A stretch of DNA of 64,000 nt from Barrientosiimonas humi (GTDB taxonomy: Bacteria; Actinomycetota; Actinomycetes; Actinomycetales; Dermatophilaceae): NCBI RefSeq assembly GCF_006716095.1, contig NZ_VFOK01000001.1, positions 1,891,375 through 1,955,374 on the forward strand, written 5' to 3'. Positions 35,750 to 44,865 of this stretch are shown one piece after another; the stretch's first letter is position 1; the number at the start of each line of letters is the position of its first letter. Made by a program: the position numbers and the translations under genes. The notes beneath the pieces are model-generated. The model was given only the letters and a program-made list of their open reading frames with translations. It did not search any database and was not told the DNA's origin.

Positions 35750-37537
35750 ATGGGGGACACGACGCCCGCACCCGACGAGGAGCCGCGCCCTGCCCAGGAG
35801 GGGCCAGAGCTGTCGGCCACCAGCCTGGCCGCGCTCGACCTGGCCCGGGCCGAGCTCGACCTCGCCGAGCGGTTCGTGGTGATCGTCGGGGACACCGAGG
35901 ACGCCGTCGACCTGGCGCCCGCCCTCGCGGAGGTGTGGCCGACCGCGCACCTGCGGCTGATGACCAAGAACCAGCCGCCCCGCGAGCGCCGCCCCGACGA
36001 CCTGCGCCTCACGCCGGTGGCGAGCGTGCCCGACATCTTCAACGCCCTGGCCGCCGGACCGGCGCCCGACGTGATCATCGAGCTGGGCGGCGACCGCGGG
36101 TATGCCGGCCACGGCGCGTTCGGCGCGACGTTCCTGTCGCTGCGCGACGGCGGCGCCTATCTCAAGGTCGACCTCGCCGGCGAGGTCGCGGCCGCGAGCG
36201 CCGACGACGCGGACGACTCGCTGTGGCAGTGGCTCGGGCGCAGCCTCGGCGACCAGCACCAGCCGCCCCGCCTCACCGGGGAGCTCGACAAGCAGGGCCT
36301 CGTGCGCACCCTCGGCGAGGCGATCAGCGGCGTCACGATCCGCGACGGCAGCGCGGTCGTGCACAAGCGCGGCGAGCACCTGATGAAGGTCAACAACCTG
36401 CTGCACCGCCCCGACGGCGAGCACCGCGTCGAGCAGACCGTGGTGCGGCGCTGCGGCGAGGGCAGCGCGAGCACCATCGCCGGCGAGCCGGCCCACGAGT
36501 TCGAGGTGACCTCACCGGTGTGGGTCAACGACGCCGAGGCCGGTGTCCGGCTGCGCGACCGCTACCTCGTGCGCGAGCTGGCGGCCCGGGAGTACCTCGG
36601 CGCGGTGTGCGCCCCGCGGGGCGTGGTGACCATGGGCGGGCTGTTCCTGCCGGAGTCGTCGATGCAGCCGCTGGTGCGTCCGTGGTTCAACCGCGGCACC
36701 CAGGACGCCGGCCCCGACTACGCTGTCTTCCCCCGGGTCAGCGGCCCGGTCCCGACCCTGCCGGGCAGCTACTACCACCTCGACAACGAGTTCCCGGGGC
36801 ACTACGGCCACGTGACCACCCAGGACCTCAGCCGGCTGTGGGCCTGGGACGCGGCCGTCGAGCGCGACCCCGACGTCCGCGTGCTGCTCAGCCCGCCGAC
36901 CGGCCACCAGGAGCCGCACGACTACCAGCTGCGGCTGCTCGAGGCGTTCGGCATCGAGCGTGACCGGGTCACCGTGCTGCGCGAGCCGGCCCGGGTCGAG
37001 CGGCTGGTGAGCGCCACCCTCGGCCTGCAGAACCACTACTTCGCCAGCCCCGTCTGCACGCCGGTCTGGGAGCGCATCCGCGACGCCCTGGTGCCCGAGG
37101 CCGAGGGCTCGACCCCCGAGCGGGTCTTCGTCGGGCGCAACGAGACCCGGCGCCGCTGCCTCAACGGCGACGAGGTCGAGCGACGGTTCGTCGAGGCCGG
37201 GTTCACCGTGGTGCACCCCGAGACGCTCGACATCGCCGAGCAGATCCGGGTGTTCTCCGGCGCCCGGGCCGTCGCCGGCTATGCCGGCTCCTCGATGTTC
37301 ACGATGGCGTACGCCACCGGCGACACCCACTGGATCGTCATCGGCTCGCGGTCCTACACCGCGACGACCGAGCACCTGCTCGCGACGCTGCACCGGCAGC
37401 CGATCGACTACTTCTTCGCCGACCCCGAGGTCGAGCAGCCCGCGGGCGGCTTCGCGCCCGAGGCGTACTTCTCCGACTACACGTTCAACTTCGAGCGCGA
37501 CGGGGCCGACCTCGACGCGCTGCTCGCCCGGCTCTGA
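35750..37537 (+). CDS. DUF563/glycosyltransferase family 61 protein
   Basis: A 595-aa protein. The first 200 or so residues hold a Rossmann-like segment (ERFVVIVGDTEDAVDLAPALAEVWP, VIIELGGDRGYAGHGAFG). The C-terminal GT61 domain has LPGSYYHLDNEFPGHYGHVTTQDLSRLWAW, a hallmark of DUF563, and the nucleotide-sugar part VFVGRNETRRRCLNGDEVE with AVAGYAGSSMFTMAYA. It probably makes a surface glycan; substrate unknown. No membrane segment. Start ATG 35750. Confidence 0.87.
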   Translation: MGDTTPAPDEEPRPAQEGPELSATSLAALDLARAELDLAERFVVIVGDTEDAVDLAPALAEVWPTAHLRLMTKNQPPRERRPDDLRLTPVASVPDIFNALAAGPAPDVIIELGGDRGYAGHGAFGATFLSLRDGGAYLKVDLAGEVAAASADDADDSLWQWLGRSLGDQHQPPRLTGELDKQGLVRTLGEAISGVTIRDGSAVVHKRGEHLMKVNNLLHRPDGEHRVEQTVVRRCGEGSASTIAGEPAHEFEVTSPVWVNDAEAGVRLRDRYLVRELAAREYLGAVCAPRGVVTMGGLFLPESSMQPLVRPWFNRGTQDAGPDYAVFPRVSGPVPTLPGSYYHLDNEFPGHYGHVTTQDLSRLWAWDAAVERDPDVRVLLSPPTGHQEPHDYQLRLLEAFGIERDRVTVLREPARVERLVSATLGLQNHYFASPVCTPVWERIRDALVPEAEGSTPERVFVGRNETRRRCLNGDEVERRFVEAGFTVVHPETLDIAEQIRVFSGARAVAGYAGSSMFTMAYATGDTHWIVIGSRSYTATTEHLLATLHRQPIDYFFADPEVEQPAGGFAPEAYFSDYTFNFERDGADLDALLARL

Positions 37538-37570
37538 GCGGCGAGCGCCCGGCACCAGTAGCGTGCTGTC

Positions 37571-38341
37571 ATGCCGACGTCGGTCTCCTTCGCCCATCAC
37601 CTCGACGGCCTGGCCCTGGCAGCCGCCCGGCTGCACGCGTACGGCGACGCGGCCGGCCTCGACACGGTGGTGCCGACCGCGCGCGACTGGACGGTGCGCG
37701 ACCTGGTCGCCCACCAGGGGATGGTGCACCGATGGGCCACCAGCGTCGTGCGCGGCGAGGGACAGGTCGACACCGACGCGCTCGAGCGTGAGGGGCGCGA
37801 GGCGCTGGACCCGATGACCTGGCTCGGTCACGGCGCCGACCGGCTGCGGGCGGCGCTGCGCCGCGCGCCGCAGGACCTCGACGTGTGGTTCTTCCTCCCC
37901 GACGCCCCCGCCCCGCGGCACGCCTGGGCCAGGCGGCAGTGCCACGAGACGACGGTCCACGCGGTCGACGCCCTCGCGGCCAAGGAGGGGCGGGTGCCCA
38001 CCGCTGACGAGGCCGACATCACCGCCGAGCTCGCCGCCGACGGCATCGACGAGCTGCTGCTGGGCTTCGCCACCCGCCGCGACGAGCAGCTGCGCACGAC
38101 GGGCACCCCGTTCGAGGTCGAGGTGCGCGCCGACGACACCGGCGACGTGTGGCGAGGGCGCGTCAGCGACGGGCCGCTGCGGGTGGTGCGCGGCACCGAG
38201 GCGCGCGACGCCGACGCGGTCGTGCACGGCAGCGCTGCGCAGCTGTTCCTCGGGCTGTGGAACCGGGGCGAGGAGCTGCAGACGAGCGGGCGCGACGTGG
38301 TGCCGCTGTGGCGCGAGCGGATGCAGGTCAGCTGGAGCTGA
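37571..38341 (+). CDS. Maleylpyruvate isomerase (MDMPI) family, mycothiol-dependent
   Basis: A 256-aa DinB-like metal-binding protein. Metal ligands are likely His in RDLVAHQGMVHRW and the pair in RQCHETTVHAVDAL. A C-terminal domain (about 160-256) is the MDMPI C-terminal fold. The family uses mycothiol as cofactor, supporting an actinobacterial host; the specific reaction is unknown. ATG 37571. Its 3' end overlaps the MFS pseudogene by 14 bp. Confidence 0.87.
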   Translation: MPTSVSFAHHLDGLALAAARLHAYGDAAGLDTVVPTARDWTVRDLVAHQGMVHRWATSVVRGEGQVDTDALEREGREALDPMTWLGHGADRLRAALRRAPQDLDVWFFLPDAPAPRHAWARRQCHETTVHAVDALAAKEGRVPTADEADITAELAADGIDELLLGFATRRDEQLRTTGTPFEVEVRADDTGDVWRGRVSDGPLRVVRGTEARDADAVVHGSAAQLFLGLWNRGEELQTSGRDVVPLWRERMQVSWS

Positions 38342-39575
38342 CGGGGTCGCGCAGCGGCGGCGGCAGCGCGTCCTTGCGCAGGCTCGGCACGTTGGCCGCC
38401 ACGATCATCAGGGCGTGCACGCCGGCCATGGCCGTGATGGCGACGGGGAGCCCGAACCGCTCGGCCAGCTGGCCGGCCGCCAGCGCGCCGGTCATGGAGC
38501 CGGCGCCCCAGCCGATCATCCGGGCCGTGCTGCTCACCCGCGACAGCAGCGCGTCGGGGACGATCTGCTGCCGGTAGGTGATGACGGCGGAGTATTAACT
38601 CACGTGCACGACGGCGTACGTCGACCACACCGCCAGCGCGACGTAGTAGTCGGTGGTCAGTGCTGTCGCGAGGATGCACAGCGGGACCACCCAGGCGGCG
38701 AAACGGGTGAGACCGACGGCGCCCCAGCGGCGGATGAGCCGCGGCAGCAGGGCTGCCGCGACCGCGGCACCCGCCGACCAGGCTCCGGCCAGCAGTCCGA
38801 ACCGCACTCCCCCGGTGCCGATGCCGAGCTGCCGGTCGGCCCAGACGACCATCAGCGCGACCATGCCGCCGCCCGACGCGGAGCCGATCACCGACACCGC
38901 GAGGAGCGGGCGCAGCACGGGATGGGAGAACAGATAGCCGACGCCTTCGCGAATGTCGGCCAGCATGGTGTTGCGTGAATCTGCCTGGTGCAGCTGAAGA
39001 TTGGAGCTGATCGAGCGGATCAGGGCAGCCGAGGCGAAGAAGCTGGCTGCGTCGACCGCCAGCAGCGCCGCGGGCGCCACGAAGGCGAGGGCGACTCCCA
39101 CCGCTGCTGGCAGACCCACCTCGAGCAGCGCCTGCACGCCCCACACGCGTGCGTTGGCCTCGGGCAGCCGGTCACGCCCGACGATGGCCGGCAGAGCGCC
39201 CCAGTTGGACCCGTCGAAGATCGTGACGGCCGACGCCGAGACGAACGCGGCCACGAGCAGGTGCCCCAGCGTCAGCCGCCCCAGCAGATGGGCCAGCGCG
39301 ACCGAGCCGATCGCTGCGCCCGAGACGAGGTCGGCGCGCACCATGACGCGCCGCCGGTCGCGCCGGTCGCCCAGCGCGCCGCCGACCAGGCCGAGCAGCA
39401 CCATCGGCAGCGTCTCCACGACGACGGTGATCGAGGTCCAGGCCGCGCTGCCGGTCATCCGGTAGACGATCACCGGCAGCGCGACCCAGGTGACGACCGC
39501 CCCGGTGAAGGACACCGTGCGCGCGCTGAAGTAGCGCACGAAGTCGGCGTCGCGCCACAGGGAGTCGTCTCGCAC
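38328..39575 (-). pseudogene. MFS transporter broken by an in-frame TAA
   Basis: The first 326 codons read as a normal MFS exporter of the enterobactin-exporter/macrolide-efflux type: [60 protein letters not shown]. They end after STYAVVHVS at TAA 38595-38597. Translation past the stop in the same frame gives YSAVITYRQQIVPDALLSRV and SSTARMIGWGAGSMTGALAA, the expected last two helices, to a stop at 38328. Total length about 415 residues, normal for the family. No frameshift is needed: one nonsense codon explains it. GTG 39575 start. Confidence 0.88.
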
Positions 39576-39605
39576 GCATGACAGAGTGCTAGCAATCTGT
39601 CATGC
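39576..39605. promoter_or_regulatory. 30-bp near-perfect palindrome upstream of the broken MFS gene
   Basis: GCATGACAGA (39576-39585) and TCTGTCATGC (39596-39605) are exact complements, and the spacer contains its own palindrome TGCTAGCA (39587-39594). Only one base pair in the 30-bp figure is mismatched. It abuts the GTG start and should be the operator of a dimeric or double-dimeric repressor, but no regulator gene is adjacent. Confidence 0.75.
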
Positions 39606-39624
39606 GGTCAAGGGTCGGTTTCTC

Positions 39625-41961
39625 TCAGCCGCGCCCGGCGATCGGGTTGGCGATCGGCCCGACGTGGATGAGCGACCCGGACTGGTCGGTGAGGTCGACC
39701 ATCTGCCGGGTGTTGCGCAGCTGCAACCGGTTGAGGCAGCTGTGGCTGAACTGCGCGCGGAAGAAGTCGAACCCGTCGTGCAGCCCCGGGTGGTCGGCCC
39801 GGTGGTCGCGCACGACGCCTGCCACGACCTCCCAGAACGCGTCGTCGTCGATCACCCCGACCTGCGACAGCGTCGCGCCGAGGTGGCGCAGGAAGCCGTC
39901 GAAGACGTCGGTGAAGATCGCCATCTCGCGCTCCTCCCGGTCGGCCGGCTGGCGGATGCGCGCGACGGCCTCGGGCAGCGGCCGGTCGCTCATGACCATG
40001 ACCTCCTCGCCGATGTCCTTCATGATCACCCGCACCACGCGGTGCTCGCGCAGCACGAGGATGAGGTTCTCGCCGTGCGGCATGAAGGCCAGGTCGTGCG
40101 CGAGGAGGCAGTGCAGCACCGGCCGCAGGTATGCCCGCAGATAGTCCCCGAGCCACTGCGCCGGAGCGCAACCCGAGGCCCGAATCAGTTGTGCTGCCAA
40201 CGATTCTCGCTGTTGGTCCACGTGCAGCAGCGACGCCATCGTCGCGAGCCGCTCGCCCGGCTGCAGCCGCGGCACCGGGCTCTCGCGCCACAGCGCGGCG
40301 GTCATCTTGGCGTACGCCGACGACGGGTCGAGCTGCGCGTGCACCCCGCCGGTCCACCCGATCGCGGCGTGCTCGCGCAGCACCGAGAAACCGACCTCGC
40401 GCAGGTCGGCGTCACCCTCGACCAGCTCGTGCACCCAGTCGTTGATGGCCGGTGTGGCGGCCATGTATCGCGCCGACAGCCCGCGCAGGAACCCCATGTT
40501 CTGCACCGACAGGGCCAGCTTCACGAAGCTGCGCTCGGGGTGGTCCAGGTTGAACAGCGTGCGGATCGACTGCTGCGCCTGGTAACGGTCGCGCCCCTCC
40601 CCCAGCGGCACCAGCTCCCCGCGCGCGACTGCGGGTGCGTACGTGATCGCCAGCTTGTGCTGCCACTGCCACGGGTGCACCGGCATGAACCGGAACTCCT
40701 CCGGGTCGCGCCCGCTCTCGCGCAGCAGCGCGCGGAACCGGTCGTGGTCGGGGCCGAGCTCGCGCGCGTAGAACGCGTCCTCGTCCAGTCCTTCGCCCAG
40801 CGACAGCCGGGAGTCGGTCTTGCGCACCGCGACCCAGAACGGCGAGAAGGGCCGGCCGGCCTCCGGGGCGAACGCGGCGTAGTCGTCCAGCCCGAACCCG
40901 ATCCGCCCGTTGGTGGCGATGAAGCTCGGGTGCCCGGTCATCGAACGCTCGATCGTCTGCGCGTCGGCCTCGACCAGCTCGGCGGCGCTCGGCTGCCGCT
41001 GGTCGTGCATCCACGCGGCGGCCTGCAGGGTGCTCGCGACCTCCTCGAGATAGATGTCGACCAGATCGCCGGGAATGCCCAGGGCAGAACGCAGCTCGAG
41101 CACCAATGCCTGCGCGTCGAGGTCGAGCTCGGCGCCGTCCGGCCCGAGCCGGCGCACGCTCGCCGGGTCGATCGCGAGGTGCTCGAGCGGGTGCGCGGAG
41201 GCCGCGAAGTCGTACGTCGTCGTGCCGGTGTCGACGCGCCAGCGCCCGTCGACCGGCTCGGGCCGGATCAGCCGCTCGTGCACCAGCTCGCGCAGCGCCT
41301 TGGTGACCAGGTCGCGCTGCGCGGCGGACATCGCCTCGCGGTTGAGGTGCGGCGCCGGCGACGGGCGACCGCGAAGGAACTGCCGCGCCAGGGCGCTGTC
41401 GGCGAAGTCGGTCCGGGTCGCGACGCTGAGCAGCGCGGTCTTGTCGGGCAGCTGCACGAGCCCGCGGGAGCGGAAGCCGGCGCGCAGGTTCTTCGCGAGG
41501 ATCGCGTCGTTCGTGGCGTCGGGCTCGACGACCACCCGCTGCACCCGCGGGTCGCGGAGGCACCATCGCATGACGGCGGTCATCACGACGTCGGTCGTGC
41601 CGGTGCGCGGGGTGCGCGGCGGCGCGACGAGCACGTGCATCCCGAGGTCGCCGTCCTCGACGTCGTAGCGGCCCTGCAGCGGGCTGCGCTCCGGGTCGTA
41701 GGTCTCGGCCAGCGCGATCGGTTCGCCGTCCAGGTCGAGCAGCCACGCGTCGTGGTGGGTGCTCGCGGCGATGCCCTCGAGCTCCTCGCGCACCTGCTCC
41801 GTCGACCAGCCCTGCATGCCCCAGAAGCGCGAGCGCGGGTGGGTCACCCAGCGGTGCAGCAGGGCGAGGTCGCGCTCCGGCTCGACCGGGCGCGCGTCCA
41901 CGCGGCCGAGCGGGGACTCCCACGGCAGACCGACCGCCACCTCGGCGTCCAGCAGCGTCAT
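39625..41961 (-). CDS. desD: Fused siderophore acyltransferase and NIS synthetase (DesC-DesD type)
   Basis: A 778-aa two-domain protein. Residues 1-190 form a GNAT/IucB-like N-acyltransferase (DLALLHRWVTHPRSRFWGMQGWS; DLGMHVLVAPPRTP; VVVEPDATNDAILAKNLRAGF). Residues about 200-778 are an IucA/IucC NIS synthetase with GHPSFIATNGRIGFG, FMPVHPWQWQHKL, ATP-binding elements and a C-terminal HGENLILVLREHRVVRVIMKDI. In Streptomyces these are separate DesC and DesD. It acylates N-hydroxy-diamine and then condenses the units. The ATG overlaps the desB stop (ATGA). The ATP-grasp-like residues seem intact. Confidence 0.93.
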   Translation of the reverse strand: MTLLDAEVAVGLPWESPLGRVDARPVEPERDLALLHRWVTHPRSRFWGMQGWSTEQVREELEGIAASTHHDAWLLDLDGEPIALAETYDPERSPLQGRYDVEDGDLGMHVLVAPPRTPRTGTTDVVMTAVMRWCLRDPRVQRVVVEPDATNDAILAKNLRAGFRSRGLVQLPDKTALLSVATRTDFADSALARQFLRGRPSPAPHLNREAMSAAQRDLVTKALRELVHERLIRPEPVDGRWRVDTGTTTYDFAASAHPLEHLAIDPASVRRLGPDGAELDLDAQALVLELRSALGIPGDLVDIYLEEVASTLQAAAWMHDQRQPSAAELVEADAQTIERSMTGHPSFIATNGRIGFGLDDYAAFAPEAGRPFSPFWVAVRKTDSRLSLGEGLDEDAFYARELGPDHDRFRALLRESGRDPEEFRFMPVHPWQWQHKLAITYAPAVARGELVPLGEGRDRYQAQQSIRTLFNLDHPERSFVKLALSVQNMGFLRGLSARYMAATPAINDWVHELVEGDADLREVGFSVLREHAAIGWTGGVHAQLDPSSAYAKMTAALWRESPVPRLQPGERLATMASLLHVDQQRESLAAQLIRASGCAPAQWLGDYLRAYLRPVLHCLLAHDLAFMPHGENLILVLREHRVVRVIMKDIGEEVMVMSDRPLPEAVARIRQPADREEREMAIFTDVFDGFLRHLGATLSQVGVIDDDAFWEVVAGVVRDHRADHPGLHDGFDFFRAQFSHSCLNRLQLRNTRQMVDLTDQSGSLIHVGPIANPIAGRG

Positions 41962-43337
41962 CGGGCCACCTCCAGGAGCTCGCGGGCCTCGACCCTCGGG
42001 GCGTTGCCTCGCGCAGGACGCATTCGGTCGGGAATCCCGAACTCCTGGAAGGCGATTCGCTCCTCGACCGGATAGACCTCGCGGCCGCAGAGGGTGTTGA
42101 GGATGACCGAGCTGCGGAACGCGCCCATCCCGAGGTCGGGGGCGAGCACCCCGGTGAGGTGCTCCTCGGCGTTCTGCACGAAGACCGTGCGGCCGGCGTC
42201 CACGCTGTAGTCCTCGGCCACGGCGTAGCGGCCCAGGTCGTCGGTCGCGATGCGCGCGCGCACCGCCTCGTCGAGGAAGTCGTGCGTGCTGGGGCGGTAA
42301 CCGGTCGCCAGCACGAGCCCGCCGGTGCGGTGCTCGAGCCGGTCGCCGGTGCGACCGGAGCAGCCGCCGACGAGCACCTGCCCGTCGACCGCGGCGGCGT
42401 CGGTCACCTCGACGTCGGTGAGCAGCGTGGTCGGCACGTCGCCGCGACCCTGGACCTGCCGCTGCTGGCGCAGGCGGTAGAGGGTGTCGAAGATGTCGTC
42501 GACGAGCTCGGCGGAGATGCCCTTGTAGAGCGTGCGCTCCTCGCGGTTGAGCCGCTCGCGCACGTCGGCCGGGAGCGCGCGGCGGTGGCGGGCGTAGTCG
42601 GGCGAGGTCAGCTCGAGCGTGAGCTTGGTGTACTCCATCGGGAAGAACCGCGGCGAGCGCGTGAGCCAGGTCAGCTCCAGCTCGTCGGCGGCCGCGTGCT
42701 CGAGCAGGTCGCGATAGATCTCGGCGGCGCTCTGCCCCGAGCCGATCACCGTGACCGACCCGGTCGCCCGCAGCTCCTCGCGCCGGTGCAGGTAGTCGGC
42801 CGAGTGCACGACCGGGTGCTCGAGCCCCACCTCGGTGAGGCCGGCGATCTGGGGCACGTGGGGCACGGTGCCGGTGCCGAGCACCAGCGTGCGGGTGAGC
42901 AGCGTCGGCCCGGGGCGCCCGTCGACCTCGGTGGCGACGGCATAGCCGACCTCGTGCGGACGTACGCCCACGACGCGGTGACCGAAGCGCACCCCGAGGC
43001 GGTGCGCGGCCCAGCGGCAGTACTCGCTGTACTCGCTGCGCAGCGGGAAGAAGCTCTCCCGGATGTAGTAGCTGTAGAGCCGGCCGGTCTCCTTCAGGAA
43101 CGCCAGGAAGCTGTAGGACGAGGTCGGGTCCGCCAGCGTCACCAGGTCGGCGAGGAACGGCACCTGGATCGTGGCGCCGTCGAGCATCATCCCCGGGTGC
43201 CAGGCGAAGTCGGGGCGCTGCTCCAGCACCACGCCCGAGAGCCCCTCGACGGGGTCGGCGAGGCAACCCAGGCCGAGGTTGAACGGCCCGGCGCCGATCG
43301 CCACGAAGTCGTACGTCGTCGCGGCCTGCGCGCTCAT
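41958..43337 (-). CDS. desB: Cadaverine/lysine N-monooxygenase (DesB type)
   Basis: A 459-aa FAD- and NADPH-dependent N-hydroxylating monooxygenase. GAGPFNLGLGCLA (about residues 16-28) is the FAD Rossmann motif, VIGSGQSAAEIYRDLL the NADPH motif, and LATGYRPSTHDFL the family ATGY motif. It makes N-hydroxy-cadaverine or a related hydroxamate precursor. Start ATG 43337 overlaps the desA stop; the three genes are therefore coupled. Confidence 0.94.
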   Translation of the reverse strand: MSAQAATTYDFVAIGAGPFNLGLGCLADPVEGLSGVVLEQRPDFAWHPGMMLDGATIQVPFLADLVTLADPTSSYSFLAFLKETGRLYSYYIRESFFPLRSEYSEYCRWAAHRLGVRFGHRVVGVRPHEVGYAVATEVDGRPGPTLLTRTLVLGTGTVPHVPQIAGLTEVGLEHPVVHSADYLHRREELRATGSVTVIGSGQSAAEIYRDLLEHAAADELELTWLTRSPRFFPMEYTKLTLELTSPDYARHRRALPADVRERLNREERTLYKGISAELVDDIFDTLYRLRQQRQVQGRGDVPTTLLTDVEVTDAAAVDGQVLVGGCSGRTGDRLEHRTGGLVLATGYRPSTHDFLDEAVRARIATDDLGRYAVAEDYSVDAGRTVFVQNAEEHLTGVLAPDLGMGAFRSSVILNTLCGREVYPVEERIAFQEFGIPDRMRPARGNAPRVEARELLEVAR

Positions 43338-44827
43338 CGCGCCACCTCCAGCAGCTCGGTGCGGGCGCAGTCGTCGGCGACGGCGCAGACCTCGTCCAGC
43401 ACGGCGCGCACGTCGTCGACGCTCGTGCGCGGGTTGAGCAGGGTCAGCTTGAGCCAGACCTGGCCGTCGAGCCGGGTGCGAGCGATCATCGCCGTCCCGG
43501 CGAGCAGCAGCCGGGTGACGACCTCGTCGGCCACGCGGTCGGCCTCGAGCGGGTCGGTGCCCTCGGGCTCGAAGCGGAACAGCACCGTGCTGAGCGCCGG
43601 GCGCTGCGCGAGGCGCAGGCGCGGGTCGTCCTCGACGAGGTCGGCGACCTCGCCCGCGAGGTCGATCACCCGGTCGAGCATCGCCCCGATCGCGTCGGCG
43701 CCCTCGACCCGCAGCGAGGTCCAGACCTTCAGCGCATCGAACCGGCGGGTCGTCTGCAGCGACTTGCCGACCTGGTCGGGCATGGCCGCGCGCCGCGGGT
43801 CGGTGCGCACCGGGTTGAGGTAGTCGGCGTGGTGGGCGACGTGCCGCAGCGCCGCCCCGTCGCGCACGAGCACCGCGCTGGCCGCCACCGGCTGGAACCA
43901 GGTCTTGTGGAAGTCGATCGTCACCGAGTCGGCCAGGTGGATGCCGGCCAACCGGCCGCGGTGCCGGCGCGAGGTGAGCAGGCCACCGCCGTACGCCGCG
44001 TCGACGTGCAGCCAGACCCCCGCCGCGGCACACACGGCGGCGACGTCGACCAGCGGGTCGACCACGCCGAGGTCGGTGGTGCCGGCCGTCGCGACGACGG
44101 CCATCGGCACCAGGTCGGCCTCGGCCAGCCGGTCCAGCTGGGCGCGCAGGGCGGTCGGCTCCATCCGGTGGGTCTCGTCGGTGGGCACGGTCACGACGGC
44201 GTCGGGGCGCAGGCCGAGCGTGCGGGTCGCGAGGTTGACCGAGAAGTGGCTCTGGTCGGTCGCGAGCACCCGCAACCGGTCGAAGCCCTCTGGCGCGACG
44301 GGCAGACCGGCCCGCTCGAGCGCGTCCTGGCGGGCGAGGGTGAGCGCCTGCTGGTTCGAGGCGGTCCCGCCGGAGGTGAAGATGCCGTCGGCGCGGCCGT
44401 CGAACCCGATCCGCTGCGCGGTCCAGGCCACGACCTGGCGCTCCAGCTGGGTCGCCGCGGCGCTCTGGTCCCAGGTGTCCATCGAGGTGTTCACGGCCGA
44501 GGCCAGGGCGTCGGCGGCGAGCGAGGACACCAGCACCGGGCAGTTGAGGTGGGACAGGTATCGCGGGTGGTGGAACCAGACGGCGGAGTCGAGCCACACC
44601 GAGCGCAGCTCGCCCAGCGCGGCCTCGACGCTGCCGAGCGGCCGGTCGAGGTCGACGGCGGACACGGTCTGCGTCAGCGCGGCGGGGTCGGCGCCGGAGT
44701 AGGGCCGGTCGGCCGAGGCGACCAGGTCGGCGACGGTGTCGACGGCCAGGTGCATGGCGGCGCGGTAGTCGGTCACGGCATCCTCGAACAGCAGTGAGGG
44801 GACTGCTGCCGGTGCTGCATCGGACAC
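43334..44827 (-). CDS. desA: PLP-dependent lysine/diamine decarboxylase (DesA type)
   Basis: A 497-aa group II decarboxylase. SGGTASNQQALTLARQDAL binds PLP phosphate, HVDAAYGGGLL provides the ring-binding Asp, and DFHKTWFQP carries the Schiff-base Lys308. It provides cadaverine (or a similar diamine) as the first step of desferrioxamine-type siderophore synthesis. GTG 44827 follows a GAGGAGAGG ribosome site. L-2,4-diaminobutyrate decarboxylases are very similar, so the lysine specificity is inferred from the neighbours. Confidence 0.92.
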   Translation of the reverse strand: MSDAAPAAVPSLLFEDAVTDYRAAMHLAVDTVADLVASADRPYSGADPAALTQTVSAVDLDRPLGSVEAALGELRSVWLDSAVWFHHPRYLSHLNCPVLVSSLAADALASAVNTSMDTWDQSAAATQLERQVVAWTAQRIGFDGRADGIFTSGGTASNQQALTLARQDALERAGLPVAPEGFDRLRVLATDQSHFSVNLATRTLGLRPDAVVTVPTDETHRMEPTALRAQLDRLAEADLVPMAVVATAGTTDLGVVDPLVDVAAVCAAAGVWLHVDAAYGGGLLTSRRHRGRLAGIHLADSVTIDFHKTWFQPVAASAVLVRDGAALRHVAHHADYLNPVRTDPRRAAMPDQVGKSLQTTRRFDALKVWTSLRVEGADAIGAMLDRVIDLAGEVADLVEDDPRLRLAQRPALSTVLFRFEPEGTDPLEADRVADEVVTRLLLAGTAMIARTRLDGQVWLKLTLLNPRTSVDDVRAVLDEVCAVADDCARTELLEVAR

Positions 44828-44846
44828 GGAGATCCTCTCCTCGGGT

Positions 44847-44865
44847 TTAGGACAGCCTTGCTTAG
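44847..44865. promoter_or_regulatory. Second, weaker IdeR/DmdR iron box
   Basis: TTAGGACAGCCTTGCTTAG matches the iron-box consensus at 12 of 19 positions by my count and overlaps the stronger box by four bases. Two boxes in tandem would fit cooperative repression of desA. Confidence 0.55.

Noticed and set aside
33853-36963. A 1036-codon open frame on the plus strand
   Set aside because: Antisense to the acyl-CoA dehydrogenase and out of frame with the GT61 gene; no domain recognised.
38595-38597. TAA in the MFS gene as a recoding event
   Set aside because: TAA is not used for selenocysteine or pyrrolysine, and no slippery sequence or frameshift signal is present; a nonsense mutation is simpler.
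39576-39605. 30-bp palindrome as a terminator for the siderophore operon
   Set aside because: It lies 20 bp past the operon's last stop, which would fit, but no T-tract follows and its contact with the MFS start codon and nested symmetry favour an operator. A double role cannot be excluded.
44829-44840. GAGATCCTCTCC before desA as a third copy of the GAGGATCCTCTC motif
   Set aside because: It is the ribosome binding region of desA read on the other strand and lacks two bases of the motif.
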